From NCBI RefSeq assembly GCF_900091495.1, contig NZ_LT607413.1, positions 5,967,001 to 6,031,000 of the forward strand: a stretch of DNA of 64,000 nucleotides, written 5' to 3'. This stretch comes from Micromonospora echinospora. Its GTDB lineage: Bacteria > Actinomycetota > Actinomycetes > Mycobacteriales > Micromonosporaceae. Under the pieces are notes generated by a model, which did not search any database, was not told the origin of the DNA, and saw nothing but the letters and a program-made list of their open reading frames with translations. Both the position numbers and the translations under genes were made by a program. Position 1 is the first letter of the stretch, and every line of letters begins with the position of its first letter. Of this stretch, positions 16,295 through 25,396 are shown piece by piece.

Positions 16295-16974
16295 CGCTCG
16301 AGCGGTGCGCTCAGGCCGGCCTTGGCCGCGACCGAGGACTCGTCGGCCAGGACCTCGTACTGGTTGGTCTCGACGGCGTCGAGCACGATGCGTACCAGGT
16401 CGGCGGGATCGGTCTTTGGACCGGGGGCGTGTGCGGCCATCGCGGTGTCGACGAACCCGACGTGTACCCCCACCACGTGCACGCCGGCGGGGGCGAGTTC
16501 GAGGCGCAGAGAGTTGGTCGCCGACCACAGCGCGGCCTTCGTGGCGCTGTAGATGCCGGCGACGGCGTACCAGCTCAGCAGGGAGTGGATGTCGATGATC
16601 GCGGCGTTGTTCGCCTGCCGCAGGATCGGGGCGAACGCGCGGGCCAGAAACAGCGGCCCGAGGAAGTTGGTTTCGACGTTCGCGCGGATCTCCTCGTCGG
16701 TGTGGGCGAGGATCCCGGTGGTGCTGACCGAGGCGCCGGCGTTGTTGACCAGCACGGTCACGTCCGAGGCGGCTTCGACCGCTGCGCGGATGGATGCGGG
16801 GTCGGTGACGTCCAGGGTCAGTGGGACGACGCGCGCGTCGTCCCACGTGCGCGGCCTGCGGGCGGTGGCGTAGACCTTCGCCGCGCCGCGGGCCAACGTC
16901 TGGTGGACGAACTGCGTGCCGATGCCGCCGTTCGCGCCGGTGACCAGGACGACTGCTCCGTCAAGGTTTGCCAT
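16291..16974 (-). CDS. SDR-family oxidoreductase
   Basis: A 227-residue short-chain dehydrogenase: cofactor loop TGANGGIGTQF near residue 13, NNAG near 80, catalytic Ser in IIDIHSLLSW and YxxxK in IYSATKAAL. It is first in a two-gene coupled unit with the quinone oxidoreductase. ATG 16974 starts the family N-terminus (MANLDGAVVLVTGANG). The function is probably reduction or oxidation of a small carbonyl; the substrate is unknown. Confidence 0.9.
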   Translation of the reverse strand: MANLDGAVVLVTGANGGIGTQFVHQTLARGAAKVYATARRPRTWDDARVVPLTLDVTDPASIRAAVEAASDVTVLVNNAGASVSTTGILAHTDEEIRANVETNFLGPLFLARAFAPILRQANNAAIIDIHSLLSWYAVAGIYSATKAALWSATNSLRLELAPAGVHVVGVHVGFVDTAMAAHAPGPKTDPADLVRIVLDAVETNQYEVLADESSVAAKAGLSAPLER

Positions 16975-17464
16975 GGAAACTCCGTGGAGGTTGAGGTTGC
17001 GGGTCAGTTCAGGTCGTGCGTCGGGTGGTCCGTGTGGCTGGCCGCGCCACCGCCGTAGACGGTGGCGGAGTTGATCTCGTTGAACGGGCGTTTGTGCGTA
17101 GCCGTTCGACGACGTCGGCACCACCCCGGCTTTTCTGACTCTACTCAAAACTGAGTGCAGTCATGAGTTATTCCCCCTGGAACGGGCCGGCTTGAGTCGG
17201 CGCTCGCCCAGCAGGCCTCTCGCCCCCGACGGGGTTCACCGACCACCAGGCGCTCGCCGTAGAAGCCGGAGCTGAAACCCGCGGCAGGCCACACCATCTA
17301 CCGCCACCTCGACAAAGCGGCAGCTGACCGCCGCAGTGTTGTCAGAGTCGCCGTGACCGGTTGACCGCTCACGGTGAGACCAGGCCGGCTCGACGGCCGG
17401 CAGCCGTCGAGCCGGGATGAAGATCGCGGTGGCCGGCCGCCCCACACAGCGGGCCGACCGGGGG
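16975..17464. other. 490-bp intergenic region with operator, otherwise no gene seen
   Basis: Between the SDR start and the cydB stop there is no convincing coding frame. The segment nearest the SDR is its leader. The dyad at 17136-17163 is the only strong signal. The cydB-proximal 300 bp show no hairpin or motif that I can support. Confidence 0.5.
17136..17163. promoter_or_regulatory. 28-bp dyad, candidate TetR operator of the SDR-quinone reductase unit
   Basis: TGACTCTACTCA (17136-17147) and TGAGTGCAGTCA (17152-17163) pair at 10 of 12 positions around AAAC. A further TGAGT follows at 17164-17168. Length and symmetry fit a TetR-family operator. It lies about 160 bp upstream of the SDR start, and the only TetR gene nearby is at 14535-15131. 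Confidence 0.6.
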
Positions 17465-18463
17465 TCAGTGGGTGGGGATGTGGGCGACGCCGATGCGCTT
17501 GCGGAAGACCCAGTAGGTCCAGCCCTGGTAGGCCAGGACGACGGGAGTGAAGACGGCGGCCACCCAGGTCATGATCCCCAGGGTGTATGGGGTGCTGGCG
17601 GCGTTGGTGGCGGTGAGGGTGCCGGCGGGGTCCGTGGTGGAGGGCAGGACGTTCGGGAAGAGGGCGGTGAAGAGGGTGGCGACGGCGAGGGCGATGGCGG
17701 TGGCGGTGCCCGTGAAGGCCCAGCCCTCGCGGCGGGCGCGGGCGGCGGTGAGGCCGGCGAGCAGGGCGGCGGTGGCGGCGGCGGCGAGGATGACGGCGGT
17801 GGTGTTGCCGCGGATGGTGAGGGTCCAGGTCAGGAAGGCCACGGTGAGGACGGCGGCGATGGCGCCGAGGCGGGTGGCGAGGGCGCGGGCGCGGTGGCGG
17901 ATGTCGCCGGTGGTCTTGAGGGCGGTGAAGACGGCGCCGTGGGTGAGGAAGAGGGCGGTGGTGGTGAGGCCGCCGAGGAGGGCGTAGGGGTTGAGGAGGT
18001 CGACCAGGCCGCCGGTGTATTCGTGGTCGGCGTCGAGGGGGACGCCGCGGAGGATGTTGGCGAAGGCGACGCCCCAGAGAAGTGCGGGGATGAGGCTGCC
18101 GAGGGTGATGGCGGTGTCCCAGCGGCGTTTCCAGGTGGCTTCGGGGCGCTTGTGGCGGTATTCGAAGGCGACGCCGCGGACGATGAGGGCGAGGAGGATG
18201 AGCAGGAGGGGTAGGTAGAAGCCGGAGAAGAGGGTGGCGTACCACTCGGGGAAGGCGGCGAACATGGCGCCGCCTGCGGTGATGAGCCAGACCTCGTTGC
18301 CGTCCCAGACGGGCCCGATGGTGTTGATCATGACGCGGCGTTCGCGGTCGTTGCGGGCGAGGACGGGCAGGAGCGCGCCGACGCCGAAGTCGAAGCCTTC
18401 GAGGATGAAGTAGCCGGTGAAGAGGACGGCGATGAGGACGAACCAGACGGTGGTGAGGTCCAC
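17465..18463 (-). CDS. cydB: Cytochrome bd ubiquinol oxidase subunit II
   Basis: CydB is the partner membrane subunit of cytochrome bd, the high-affinity terminal oxidase that takes electrons from quinol to oxygen. The 332-residue protein has about eight or nine membrane helices and opens with MDLTTVWFVLIAVLFTGYFI, then LEGFDFGVGALLPVL, a hallmark of the family. The conserved WDGNEVWLITAGGAMFAAFP stretch is near residue 54. It follows cydA by 15 bp and must be co-transcribed. No cydCD export genes are in the window. Confidence 0.96.
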   Translation of the reverse strand: MDLTTVWFVLIAVLFTGYFILEGFDFGVGALLPVLARNDRERRVMINTIGPVWDGNEVWLITAGGAMFAAFPEWYATLFSGFYLPLLLILLALIVRGVAFEYRHKRPEATWKRRWDTAITLGSLIPALLWGVAFANILRGVPLDADHEYTGGLVDLLNPYALLGGLTTTALFLTHGAVFTALKTTGDIRHRARALATRLGAIAAVLTVAFLTWTLTIRGNTTAVILAAAATAALLAGLTAARARREGWAFTGTATAIALAVATLFTALFPNVLPSTTDPAGTLTATNAASTPYTLGIMTWVAAVFTPVVLAYQGWTYWVFRKRIGVAHIPTH

Positions 18464-18478
18464 GGTAGGGCTCCGGGG

Positions 18479-19894
18479 TCAGTAGGCGAAGGCGAGGGGG
18501 CGGTCGGCGTCGTCGGTGTCGTCGTCGGATGGTGTGTTGTCGGTGACGTCGGGGAGCCCGTTGCGGGCGTAGCGGATGAGCAGGCGGACCTCGATGACGG
18601 CGAGGGTGGCGTAGACGATGGTGAAGGCGGTGAAGCTGGTGAGGACTTCGGTGAGGCTGACGCTGCGGGAGACGCCGTCGCGGGTGAGCATTTCGCCGAA
18701 GACGATCCAGGGTTGGCGGCCCATCTCGGTGAAGATCCAGCCGAAGCTGTTGGCGGCGAGTGGGAGCAGGGGCATGACGAGGCCGGCGCGCAGGAGCCAC
18801 GTGCTGGTGGGGGTGCGGCCCTTGCGGTGGGCCCAGAGGACCCAGAGGGCGATGGCGGCGGCGGCGAGGCCGAAGCCGATCATCATGCGGAAGCTCCAGT
18901 AGGTGACCGGGATGATCGGGGTGTAGCTGCCGGGGCCGTACTGGGCGGTGTACTGCGCCTGGAGGTCGTTGATGCCCTGGACGGTGCCGTTGGGGTCGCC
19001 GGTGCCGAGGAAGCTGAGCAGGTAGGGGATCTTGAGGGCGTAGATCTCGCGGCTGCCGTCGAGGCTGCCGATCGTGAGGACGCTGAACGCGGCGGGGCTT
19101 TCGGTGGTGTAGAGGCCTTCGGCGGCGGCCATCTTCATGGGCTGCACGTCGGTCATGATCTTGCCTTGGATGTCGCCGGTGACGAGGACGCCGGCGGTGG
19201 CGGCGAGGGTGACCCAGGCTCCGAAGCGGGCGGCGAAGCGGTAGGTGGGGGTGTCGACGTGGTCGCGGTGGCGGATGAGGTGCCAGAGGGCGACGGCGAC
19301 GATGAGGCTGCCGGCGACGAGGAAGCAGCCGGCGATGGTGTGGGGGAAGGTGACGAGGGCGACCTTGTTGGTGAGGACGGCGAGGAAGTCGGTGAGTTCG
19401 GCGCGTCCGGTGTCGGGGTTGATGCGGTAGCCGACGGGGTTCTGCATCCAGGAGTTGGCGGCGAGGATGAAGTAGGCGCTGAAGGTGGAGCCGATGGCGG
19501 CGGCCCAGATGGTGGCGAGGTGGATGCGTTTGGGAAGGCGGTCCCAGCCGAAGATCCAGAGTCCGAGGAAGGTGGATTCGAGGAAGAAGGCGACGAGGGC
19601 TTCGATGGCGAGGGGTGCGCCGAAGATGTCGCCGACGAAGCGGGAGTAGTCGCTCCAGTTCATGCCGAACTGGAATTCCTGGACGATGCCGGTGACGATG
19701 CCCATGGCGAAGTTGATGAGGAAGAGCTTGCCGTAGAACTTGGTGAGTTTGAGGTAGCGCTGGTCGCCGGTGCGGTGCCACATGGTCTGGAGGATGGCGA
19801 CGAGGACGGAGAGTCCGATGGTGAGTGGTACGAAGAGAAAGTGGTAGACGGTGGTGACACCGAACTGCCAGCGGGCGACGTCCAACGCGTCCAC
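18479..19894 (-). CDS. cydA: Cytochrome bd ubiquinol oxidase subunit I
   Basis: CydA carries hemes b558, b595 and d and the quinol-oxidising Q-loop. At 471 residues it fits the short-Q-loop type. Family landmarks: VARWQFGVTTVYHFLFVPLT at the N-terminus with a heme-ligand His, SRFVGDIFGAPLAIEAL, and GRQPWIVFGEML near residue 390, the conserved motif after the Q-loop. About nine membrane helices are visible. It is first in a cydAB operon on the minus strand, with a dyad operator 20-55 bp upstream of its start. Confidence 0.97.
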   Translation of the reverse strand: MDALDVARWQFGVTTVYHFLFVPLTIGLSVLVAILQTMWHRTGDQRYLKLTKFYGKLFLINFAMGIVTGIVQEFQFGMNWSDYSRFVGDIFGAPLAIEALVAFFLESTFLGLWIFGWDRLPKRIHLATIWAAAIGSTFSAYFILAANSWMQNPVGYRINPDTGRAELTDFLAVLTNKVALVTFPHTIAGCFLVAGSLIVAVALWHLIRHRDHVDTPTYRFAARFGAWVTLAATAGVLVTGDIQGKIMTDVQPMKMAAAEGLYTTESPAAFSVLTIGSLDGSREIYALKIPYLLSFLGTGDPNGTVQGINDLQAQYTAQYGPGSYTPIIPVTYWSFRMMIGFGLAAAAIALWVLWAHRKGRTPTSTWLLRAGLVMPLLPLAANSFGWIFTEMGRQPWIVFGEMLTRDGVSRSVSLTEVLTSFTAFTIVYATLAVIEVRLLIRYARNGLPDVTDNTPSDDDTDDADRPLAFAY

Positions 19895-19912
19895 CAGGAA
19901 CCCCCCAGGTCA

Positions 19913-19949
19913 TACTACGAGACGTAGTAGATACTACCGTGCGTCGTAG
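19913..19949. promoter_or_regulatory. Dyad operator candidate upstream of cydA
   Basis: TACTACG AGA CGTAGTA (19913-19929) is a perfect 7-bp inverted repeat, followed by a weaker copy of the same half-sites (TACTAC at 19932-19937, TCGTAG at 19944-19949). TACTAC/GTAGTA half-sites are characteristic of BlaI/MecI-type winged-helix repressors. It lies 18 bp upstream of the cydA start, where a repressor would block transcription. No BlaI-type gene is present in the window. Confidence 0.55.
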
Positions 19950-20059
19950 ACGTGGTGGCAGGGCCGCCCGGCCCGAACCGTCCCGGGACCAATGACCCTG
20001 CTCACCCCCGGCCGCTGGACCCCGCCGTCGCCGCCCGGTCCCCCGCCGCTGGCGGGCAC

Positions 20060-20854
20060 GTGCGACCATCGACCGCTGATGGAGACAGCCCACTCCCCTG
20101 GCGGCCGCCGTGGCTGTGGCGTGCCGCGCAACTGCTCGCGTACCTCGTGGTCGGGGCGCTGGCCCGGCTGCGGGTCACCGGTGACGTGCCCGACCGGCTG
20201 CGCGCGGGGCCACTGGTCCTGGCCGCCAACCACATCAGCCCGTTCGATCCGATCGTGCTCGCCGCCGCCTGCCGGACCCGGGGCATCGCGCCCCGGATCA
20301 TGGCCACCGGAGGGTTGTTCCGGGCGCCCCTGGTGGGCGCGGCGATGCGCCACGCCGGGCACATCCGCGTCGACCGGGGCACCGCCGCGGTGGGACGGGC
20401 GCTGCACGACGCCGCCGACGCGGTCGCCGCCGGATCGGTGATCCTGGTCTACCCGGAGGGTCGCATCGGCCTGGACCCCGGCATGTGGCCCGAACGCGGC
20501 AAGACCGGCACCGCCCGACTGGCGTTCGCCAGCGGCGCGCCGGTGGTGCCGGTCGCCCAGTGGGGCTCGCACGAGGTGCTGCCCTACCGGGCACCGAAGG
20601 GCATGGTGGGCGCGGTGTGGCGGTCGCTGTGGCGGCGGCCGGTGATCCGGGTGCACTTCGGCGCGCCGGTCGACCTGGCCGACGTGGACCCGGCGGCGTC
20701 CGGGGCGGCCCGGCGGGCCACCGACCGGATCATCGACGCGGTCACCGACGCGCTGGTGCCGTTGCGCCCCGACGAGCCGGACCGGCCCCGCCACGTGGAT
20801 CCCGGCCGGCCGTCCGACACCAGTCGGCTGCACCGGCGGTCGGCGCGTCCCTGA
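20060..20854 (+). CDS. 1-acyl-sn-glycerol-3-phosphate acyltransferase (PlsC-like)
   Basis: PlsC-type enzymes transfer an acyl chain to lysophosphatidic acid at the inner membrane. The acyltransferase motifs are present: NHISPFDPIVL (NHxxxxD, near residue 58), a GGLFRAP block, and YPEGRIGLDPGMW (PEG motif, near 134). One hydrophobic helix (LWRAAQLLAYLVVGALARL) precedes motif I. GTG 20060 is chosen as the start because the conserved region begins soon after it; the C-terminal 30 residues are a basic, Pro/Arg-rich tail. It is divergent from cydA. Confidence 0.88.
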   Translation: MRPSTADGDSPLPWRPPWLWRAAQLLAYLVVGALARLRVTGDVPDRLRAGPLVLAANHISPFDPIVLAAACRTRGIAPRIMATGGLFRAPLVGAAMRHAGHIRVDRGTAAVGRALHDAADAVAAGSVILVYPEGRIGLDPGMWPERGKTGTARLAFASGAPVVPVAQWGSHEVLPYRAPKGMVGAVWRSLWRRPVIRVHFGAPVDLADVDPAASGAARRATDRIIDAVTDALVPLRPDEPDRPRHVDPGRPSDTSRLHRRSARP

Positions 20855-21030
20855 ACCGGGGACTACGGCGCCAGCAGCGGGGTTGACCTGCCCCGCTCCG
20901 GTACGATCATGATCTGGGCAGCCGCCCGCCGCCCAGGTCGCGCCCCGCCCCGCCGGACGGTGAGCGGTGCCGGCTGCCCGCCCGAGTACCCGGTGGCGGA
21001 TCCGGTCCGCGCCGAACCGTGGAGGCACCC

Positions 21031-22161
21031 ATGCGCGCACCGACCCGCTTTCCCGCGCTGGCACCGGCGACGCTGGTGCCGCTGCTGGCCGTGGTGACGC
21101 TGGCCGTGGTCTGGGGTCGCGTCCTGCCGCCGGTGGTGGAGGTCGTCGTCGTGGTGCTGCTGGCGGGCGCGGTCCTGGCCGCGGTCCACCACGCCGAGGT
21201 GGTCGCGCACCGCGTCGGGGAACCGTTCGGGTCGCTGATCCTCGCCGTCGCGGTGACCGTGATCGAGGTCGGTCTGATCATCACCCTGATGGTCTCCGGT
21301 GGCCCGGACACCGCCACCCTGGCCCGGGACACCGTGTTCGCCGCCGTGATGATCACCTGCAACGGGATCGTCGGGTTGTCGTTGCTGCTGACCGCCGTAC
21401 GTCGCCGGGTGGTGGTGTTCAACCCGGAGGGCACCGGCGCGGCCCTGGCGACGGTGCTCACCCTGGCGACCCTGAGTCTGGTCCTGCCGACGTTCACCAC
21501 AGGCAGTCCCGGTTCGGCGTTCACCGGCCCGCAGTTGGCGTTCGCCGCGGTGTCGTCGCTGTTCCTGTACGCGACGTTCGTCTTCGTGCAGAACGTGCGG
21601 CACCGCGACTACTTCCTGCCGCCCCCGCGCGAGGTCCTCGCGTCGTCGTCCCCGGGTCGCCGGGGTGACGCCGTGGGGGACGAGGAGCACGCCCCGGTGC
21701 CGCCGATGACCACCGCGCTGGGCAGCTTCGCGCTGCTGATCGTGGCGCTGGTCGCGGTGGTGGGGCTGGCGAAGGTCGAGTCGCCGACCATCGAGGCGGT
21801 GGTGGCCGACGCGGGACTGCCCCGGCCGGTCGTCGGTGTGGTCATCGCGCTGCTCGTGCTGCTGCCGGAGACCCTCGCCGCGGCCCGTAACGCCCGCCGC
21901 GACCGTACCCAGATCAGCCTGAACCTGGCCCTCGGGTCGGCCATGGCCAGCATCGGGTTGACCATTCCGGCGATCGCGGTCGCCTCGCTCTGGCTCGACG
22001 GGCCGCTGGTGCTCGGTCTCGGGGCCACCCAGATCGTGCTGCTCGGTCTGACCGCCGCGGTGGGGATCCTCACCGTGATGCCCGGCCGGGCGACGCTGTT
22101 GCAGGCCTGGGTGCACCTGTCGTTGTGCGCGAGCTACCTGTTCCTCGCCGCGAACCCGTGA
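21031..22161 (+). CDS. Calcium/proton antiporter of the CaCA family (ChaA-like)
   Basis: A 376-residue antiporter with two homologous five-helix halves. The ion-binding alpha repeats are clear: GEPFGSLILAVAVTVIEVGL near residue 68 and LPETLAAARNARRDRTQISL with GSAMASIGLTIP near 285-315. ChaA relatives exchange Ca2+ (or Na+/K+) for H+. A charged cytoplasmic loop (about residues 205-235) separates the halves. ATG 21031 is preferred because GGAGG sits 5 bp upstream. Confidence 0.9.
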   Translation: MRAPTRFPALAPATLVPLLAVVTLAVVWGRVLPPVVEVVVVVLLAGAVLAAVHHAEVVAHRVGEPFGSLILAVAVTVIEVGLIITLMVSGGPDTATLARDTVFAAVMITCNGIVGLSLLLTAVRRRVVVFNPEGTGAALATVLTLATLSLVLPTFTTGSPGSAFTGPQLAFAAVSSLFLYATFVFVQNVRHRDYFLPPPREVLASSSPGRRGDAVGDEEHAPVPPMTTALGSFALLIVALVAVVGLAKVESPTIEAVVADAGLPRPVVGVVIALLVLLPETLAAARNARRDRTQISLNLALGSAMASIGLTIPAIAVASLWLDGPLVLGLGATQIVLLGLTAAVGILTVMPGRATLLQAWVHLSLCASYLFLAANP

Positions 22162-22324
22162 CCGCCGCCGCCCCCGGCGAGGAGGTCAGGTCGGACGACC
22201 CGCAGTAGTTCGGTGACGGCGGTGGTGGTCGGCCCGCCGGCCCGCACGGCGGTACGCAGTGTCCGATGTCCGGCACCGACCGCAGCGGTCGCCGGCCGGT
22301 CACCTGCCGGCCACCGGCGGGGAG

Positions 22325-22337
22325 CATACTGCCGGCG
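22325..22337 (+). promoter_or_regulatory. Candidate leaderless promoter -10
   Basis: CATACT (22325-22330) ends 6 bp before GTG 22337, as in several other genes of the window. No clear -35 element was seen. Confidence 0.35.
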
Positions 22338-23098
22338 TGTCCCACCCCTACCTCGACGCGGCCGCCCCGCTGGCCTTCGCCCACCGGGGCGGCGCCGCGC
22401 AGGGCGACGAGAACACCGTCGCGGCGTTCGCCCGGGCCGTCGCGCTCGGCTACCGGTACGTCGAGACCGACGTGCACGCCACCGCCGACGGCGTGCCGGT
22501 GGTGTTCCACGACGCCACCCTCGACCGGCTCACCGGTGAACGGGGGCGGATCGCCGCGCTGCGCTGGGCGGACCTGGCCACCGTCCGGGTCGGTGGGGCC
22601 GCCGTGGTGCCCCGCCTCGACGAGGTCCTCGCCGCCTGGCCGGAGATCCGGTTCAACGTCGACGTGAAGGCCGACGACGGGGTGCGGCCGACCGTGGCGA
22701 CGGTGGAACGCGTCGGAGCCGGCGACCGGGTGCTGCTCGCCTCGTTCAGTGACACCCGGCTGGCCCGGCTGCGGGTCCTCGCCGGCCCGAAGGTCGCCAC
22801 CTCGCTGGGCATGCGCGGGGTGGCCCGGCTGCGGTGGGCGTCGCTGACCGGGCAGCGGCTGCGACTGCCGCCGTCGGTGGTCGCCGCGCAGGTGCCCGTC
22901 CGGTTCGGGCGGGTGCCGGTGGTCGACCGGCGGTTGGTGCGGTACGCCCACCGGCTCGGTCTGCACGTGCATGTCTGGACGATCGACGAACCTGACGAGA
23001 TGCACGAGTTACTGGACCTGGGTGTGGATGGCATCATGACCGATCACGTCGGCGTGCTGCGCGACGTCTACCGCAGCCGCGGCCACTGGGCCGCCTGA
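22337..23098 (+). CDS. Glycerophosphodiester phosphodiesterase
   Basis: GDPD enzymes hydrolyse glycerophosphodiesters to glycerol 3-phosphate and an alcohol. The 253-residue protein starts just before the catalytic motif FAHRGGAAQGDENTVAAF, followed by YVETDVHATADGVPVVFHD (the ExD metal ligands and second catalytic His) and ends with VDGIMTDHVGVL, the usual closing strand. No signal peptide is visible with this start, so it is cytoplasmic. GTG 22337 is chosen because an upstream extension is Arg/Pro-rich and unconserved, and the -10-like box just before it fits. Confidence 0.92.
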   Translation: MSHPYLDAAAPLAFAHRGGAAQGDENTVAAFARAVALGYRYVETDVHATADGVPVVFHDATLDRLTGERGRIAALRWADLATVRVGGAAVVPRLDEVLAAWPEIRFNVDVKADDGVRPTVATVERVGAGDRVLLASFSDTRLARLRVLAGPKVATSLGMRGVARLRWASLTGQRLRLPPSVVAAQVPVRFGRVPVVDRRLVRYAHRLGLHVHVWTIDEPDEMHELLDLGVDGIMTDHVGVLRDVYRSRGHWAA

Positions 23099-23114
23099 AC
23101 CACCCGAGGACCTG

Positions 23115-24500
23115 ATGGCCGAGACCCTCGCCGCCCCGGCGGAACGCACCCCACCGTCGAGTACCCGCCGGGAACGCACCGGCTGGTACTTCTACGACTG
23201 GGCGATGTCGGCGTTCTCCACCACGGTCATCACCGTGTTCCTGGGGCCGTTCCTGACCAGCGTCACGGAGGTCGCCGCCGGCTGTGAGCTGGGCGCGGAC
23301 ACCTGCTCCGGGTACGTGTACCCGCTGGGCGTGAAGGTCGCCGCCGGGTCGTACTTTCCGTACCTGGTGTCGCTGTCGGTGTTCCTGACGGTGTTCGTCC
23401 TGCCGGTCACCGGGGCGGTCGCCGACCGGTCCCGGCACAAGAAGCGGTTGCTGGCCGCGTTCGCGTTCCTCGGTGCGGGGGCGACCACCGCGATGCTCTT
23501 CGTCACCGGGGACCGCTACCTGCTCGGTGGGGCGCTGTTCGTGGTCGCCAACATCGCCTTCGGCGCGGGTGTGGTGGTGTACAACTCGTTCCTGCCGCAG
23601 CTGGGCGGCCCGGACGACCGGGACGCGATCTCCAGCCGGGGTTGGGCGCTGGGCTACCTCGGTGGTGGGTTGCTGCTGGCGGTGAACCTGGTGGTGGTGA
23701 ACTCGTTCGGCGACGGTACCGCCCAGCGCACCCTGGACCTGGCCCGCTGGTCGATCGTGTCGGCCGGGTTGTGGTGGGCGCTGTTCACCCTGGTGCCGCT
23801 GCGGTGGCTGCGGGAACACCCGTCGGTGGAGGCGACCGTCGCCGGCGGGAACGTGCTCGTCGACGGGTTCCGGCAGTTGGGGCGGACCCTGCGGGAGGTC
23901 AAGGCGTACCCGCTGACGTTGTTCTTCCTGCTGGCGTTCCTGGTCTACAACGACGGCATCCAGACGGTGATCGCCCTGGCCAGCCAGTACGGCACCGAGG
24001 AGCTGCGGCTGGGCCAGACCACGCTGATCGTGACGATCCTGCTGGTGCAGTTCCTCGCCTTCGGTGGGGCGTTGCTGCTCGGCGCGCTCGCCCGCCGTAT
24101 CGGCGCGTGGAAGACGGTGCTGCTGTCGCTGGTGCTGTGGACGGCGGTGATCCTGGCGGCGTTCCGGCTGCCGGCCGAGGCGCCGGTGCCGTTCATGATC
24201 CTCGGTGCCGGCATCGGTCTGGTCCTGGGCGGCAGTCAGGCGTTGAGCCGGTCGCTGTTCAGCCAGCTGATCCCCGCCGGCCGGGAGGGCGAGTACTACG
24301 GCTTCTACGAGATCAGCGACAAGGGCACCAGTTGGCTGGGACCACTCGCTTTCGGGCTGGTGTTCCAGCTGACCAACTCGTACCGGGTCGGGCTGGTCTC
24401 CCTGTTGATCTTCTTCGTGGTCGGGTTCCTGCTCCTGGCGGCGGTGCCGGTGCGTCGGGCCATCATCGCCGCCGGGAACACCCCGCCACGCGTCCTCTGA
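23115..24500 (+). CDS. MFS transporter, UMF1 (Atg22-like) family
   Basis: A 461-residue permease with about twelve membrane helices. The N-terminal signature GWYFYDWAMSAFSTTVITVF is typical of UMF1/Atg22-like transporters, and the usual loop GAVADRSRHKKRLL follows helix 2. The substrate in bacteria is not established; yeast Atg22 exports amino acids. A GAGGA ribosome-binding site precedes ATG 23115. It lies 16 bp after the GDPD gene, so the two are probably co-transcribed. Confidence 0.9.
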   Translation: MAETLAAPAERTPPSSTRRERTGWYFYDWAMSAFSTTVITVFLGPFLTSVTEVAAGCELGADTCSGYVYPLGVKVAAGSYFPYLVSLSVFLTVFVLPVTGAVADRSRHKKRLLAAFAFLGAGATTAMLFVTGDRYLLGGALFVVANIAFGAGVVVYNSFLPQLGGPDDRDAISSRGWALGYLGGGLLLAVNLVVVNSFGDGTAQRTLDLARWSIVSAGLWWALFTLVPLRWLREHPSVEATVAGGNVLVDGFRQLGRTLREVKAYPLTLFFLLAFLVYNDGIQTVIALASQYGTEELRLGQTTLIVTILLVQFLAFGGALLLGALARRIGAWKTVLLSLVLWTAVILAAFRLPAEAPVPFMILGAGIGLVLGGSQALSRSLFSQLIPAGREGEYYGFYEISDKGTSWLGPLAFGLVFQLTNSYRVGLVSLLIFFVVGFLLLAAVPVRRAIIAAGNTPPRVL

Positions 24501-24528
24501 CCAGCCCTATCGGCGTCGATCGATGGGC

Positions 24529-24543
24529 TAGGCTGCCCGACCG
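24529..24543 (+). promoter_or_regulatory. Candidate leaderless promoter -10 for thymidine kinase
   Basis: TAGGCT (24529-24534) ends 8 bp before GTG 24543, with no ribosome-binding site between. Confidence 0.35.
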
Positions 24544-25256
24544 TGACCGACGTCGACTCCGCCGCCCCCACCTGCCTGGCCCGACCCCTGCCGGGTGAGC
24601 AGGACACCCCCGTCTGCGCCGCCACGCGCGGGGCCGACGGGCGTCCACTGCACGCCGCGGCGCTGAAGTTCTTCTGGGGGCCGATGGACTGCGGCAAGTC
24701 CACGATGGCCCTCCAGATGAACTACAACCACGCCCGGCAGGGCCGCCGGGGTCTGGTCACCACCCGCATCGACCGGTCCCTGGGCCCCCGGGTCACCACC
24801 CGCATCGGCCTGGCCCACGACGCCATCGAGGTCACCGACGACCTGGACCTGCGGGCCCTGGTGCGCGACCGCTGGGCCGACGGGGAACGGATCGACTACC
24901 TCATCTGCGACGAGGCGTCCTTCTACAGCGTCGCCCACGTCGAGCAGATGGCCGAACTGGTCGACCACGACGACGTCGACGTGTTCGCCTTCGGCCTGGC
25001 CACCGACTTCCGGTCGTGTTTCTTCCCCGCCGCGCAGCGGCTGTTCGAACTGGCCGACTCCGTCGCCCGCATCCAGGTCGAGGTGCTCTGCTGGTGCGGC
25101 CGGGAAGGCCTGCTCAACGCCCGTGTCGTCGGCGGCCGGGTGGTCCGCGAGGGCGAACAGGTCGTCATCGGCGACACCGTCCCCGACGCGCAGGTGCGCT
25201 ACCAGGTGCTCTGCCGCCGGCACCACCGCACCGGCGACCTCGGCCCCCGCGACTGA
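24543..25256 (+). CDS. tdk: Thymidine kinase (type II)
   Basis: Type II thymidine kinase phosphorylates thymidine with ATP in the salvage pathway. The P-loop is GPMDCGKST (near residue 44), the Walker B/lasso-type motif is LICDEASFYS (DEAQF in most species), and GLATDFRSCFFPAA follows. The zinc-binding set is CWCG together with the later CRRHH. At 237 residues it has an N-terminal extension of about 35 residues relative to minimal enzymes (MTDVDSAAPTCLARPLPGEQ and beyond), so an internal start cannot be ruled out. Confidence 0.92.
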   Translation: MTDVDSAAPTCLARPLPGEQDTPVCAATRGADGRPLHAAALKFFWGPMDCGKSTMALQMNYNHARQGRRGLVTTRIDRSLGPRVTTRIGLAHDAIEVTDDLDLRALVRDRWADGERIDYLICDEASFYSVAHVEQMAELVDHDDVDVFAFGLATDFRSCFFPAAQRLFELADSVARIQVEVLCWCGREGLLNARVVGGRVVREGEQVVIGDTVPDAQVRYQVLCRRHHRTGDLGPRD

Positions 25257-25396
25257 CCCCCACCGCGGCCCTGTGACCAGACCGTGATCAAGGGATCCGA
25301 CCGCCGCGCCAACCTTTCCCCGCGCCCGACCGCTCTCAACCGGCACGCGGGACGGCACCGGGCCGAACCGCCACGGCGACCCGGGGGACACGAACC

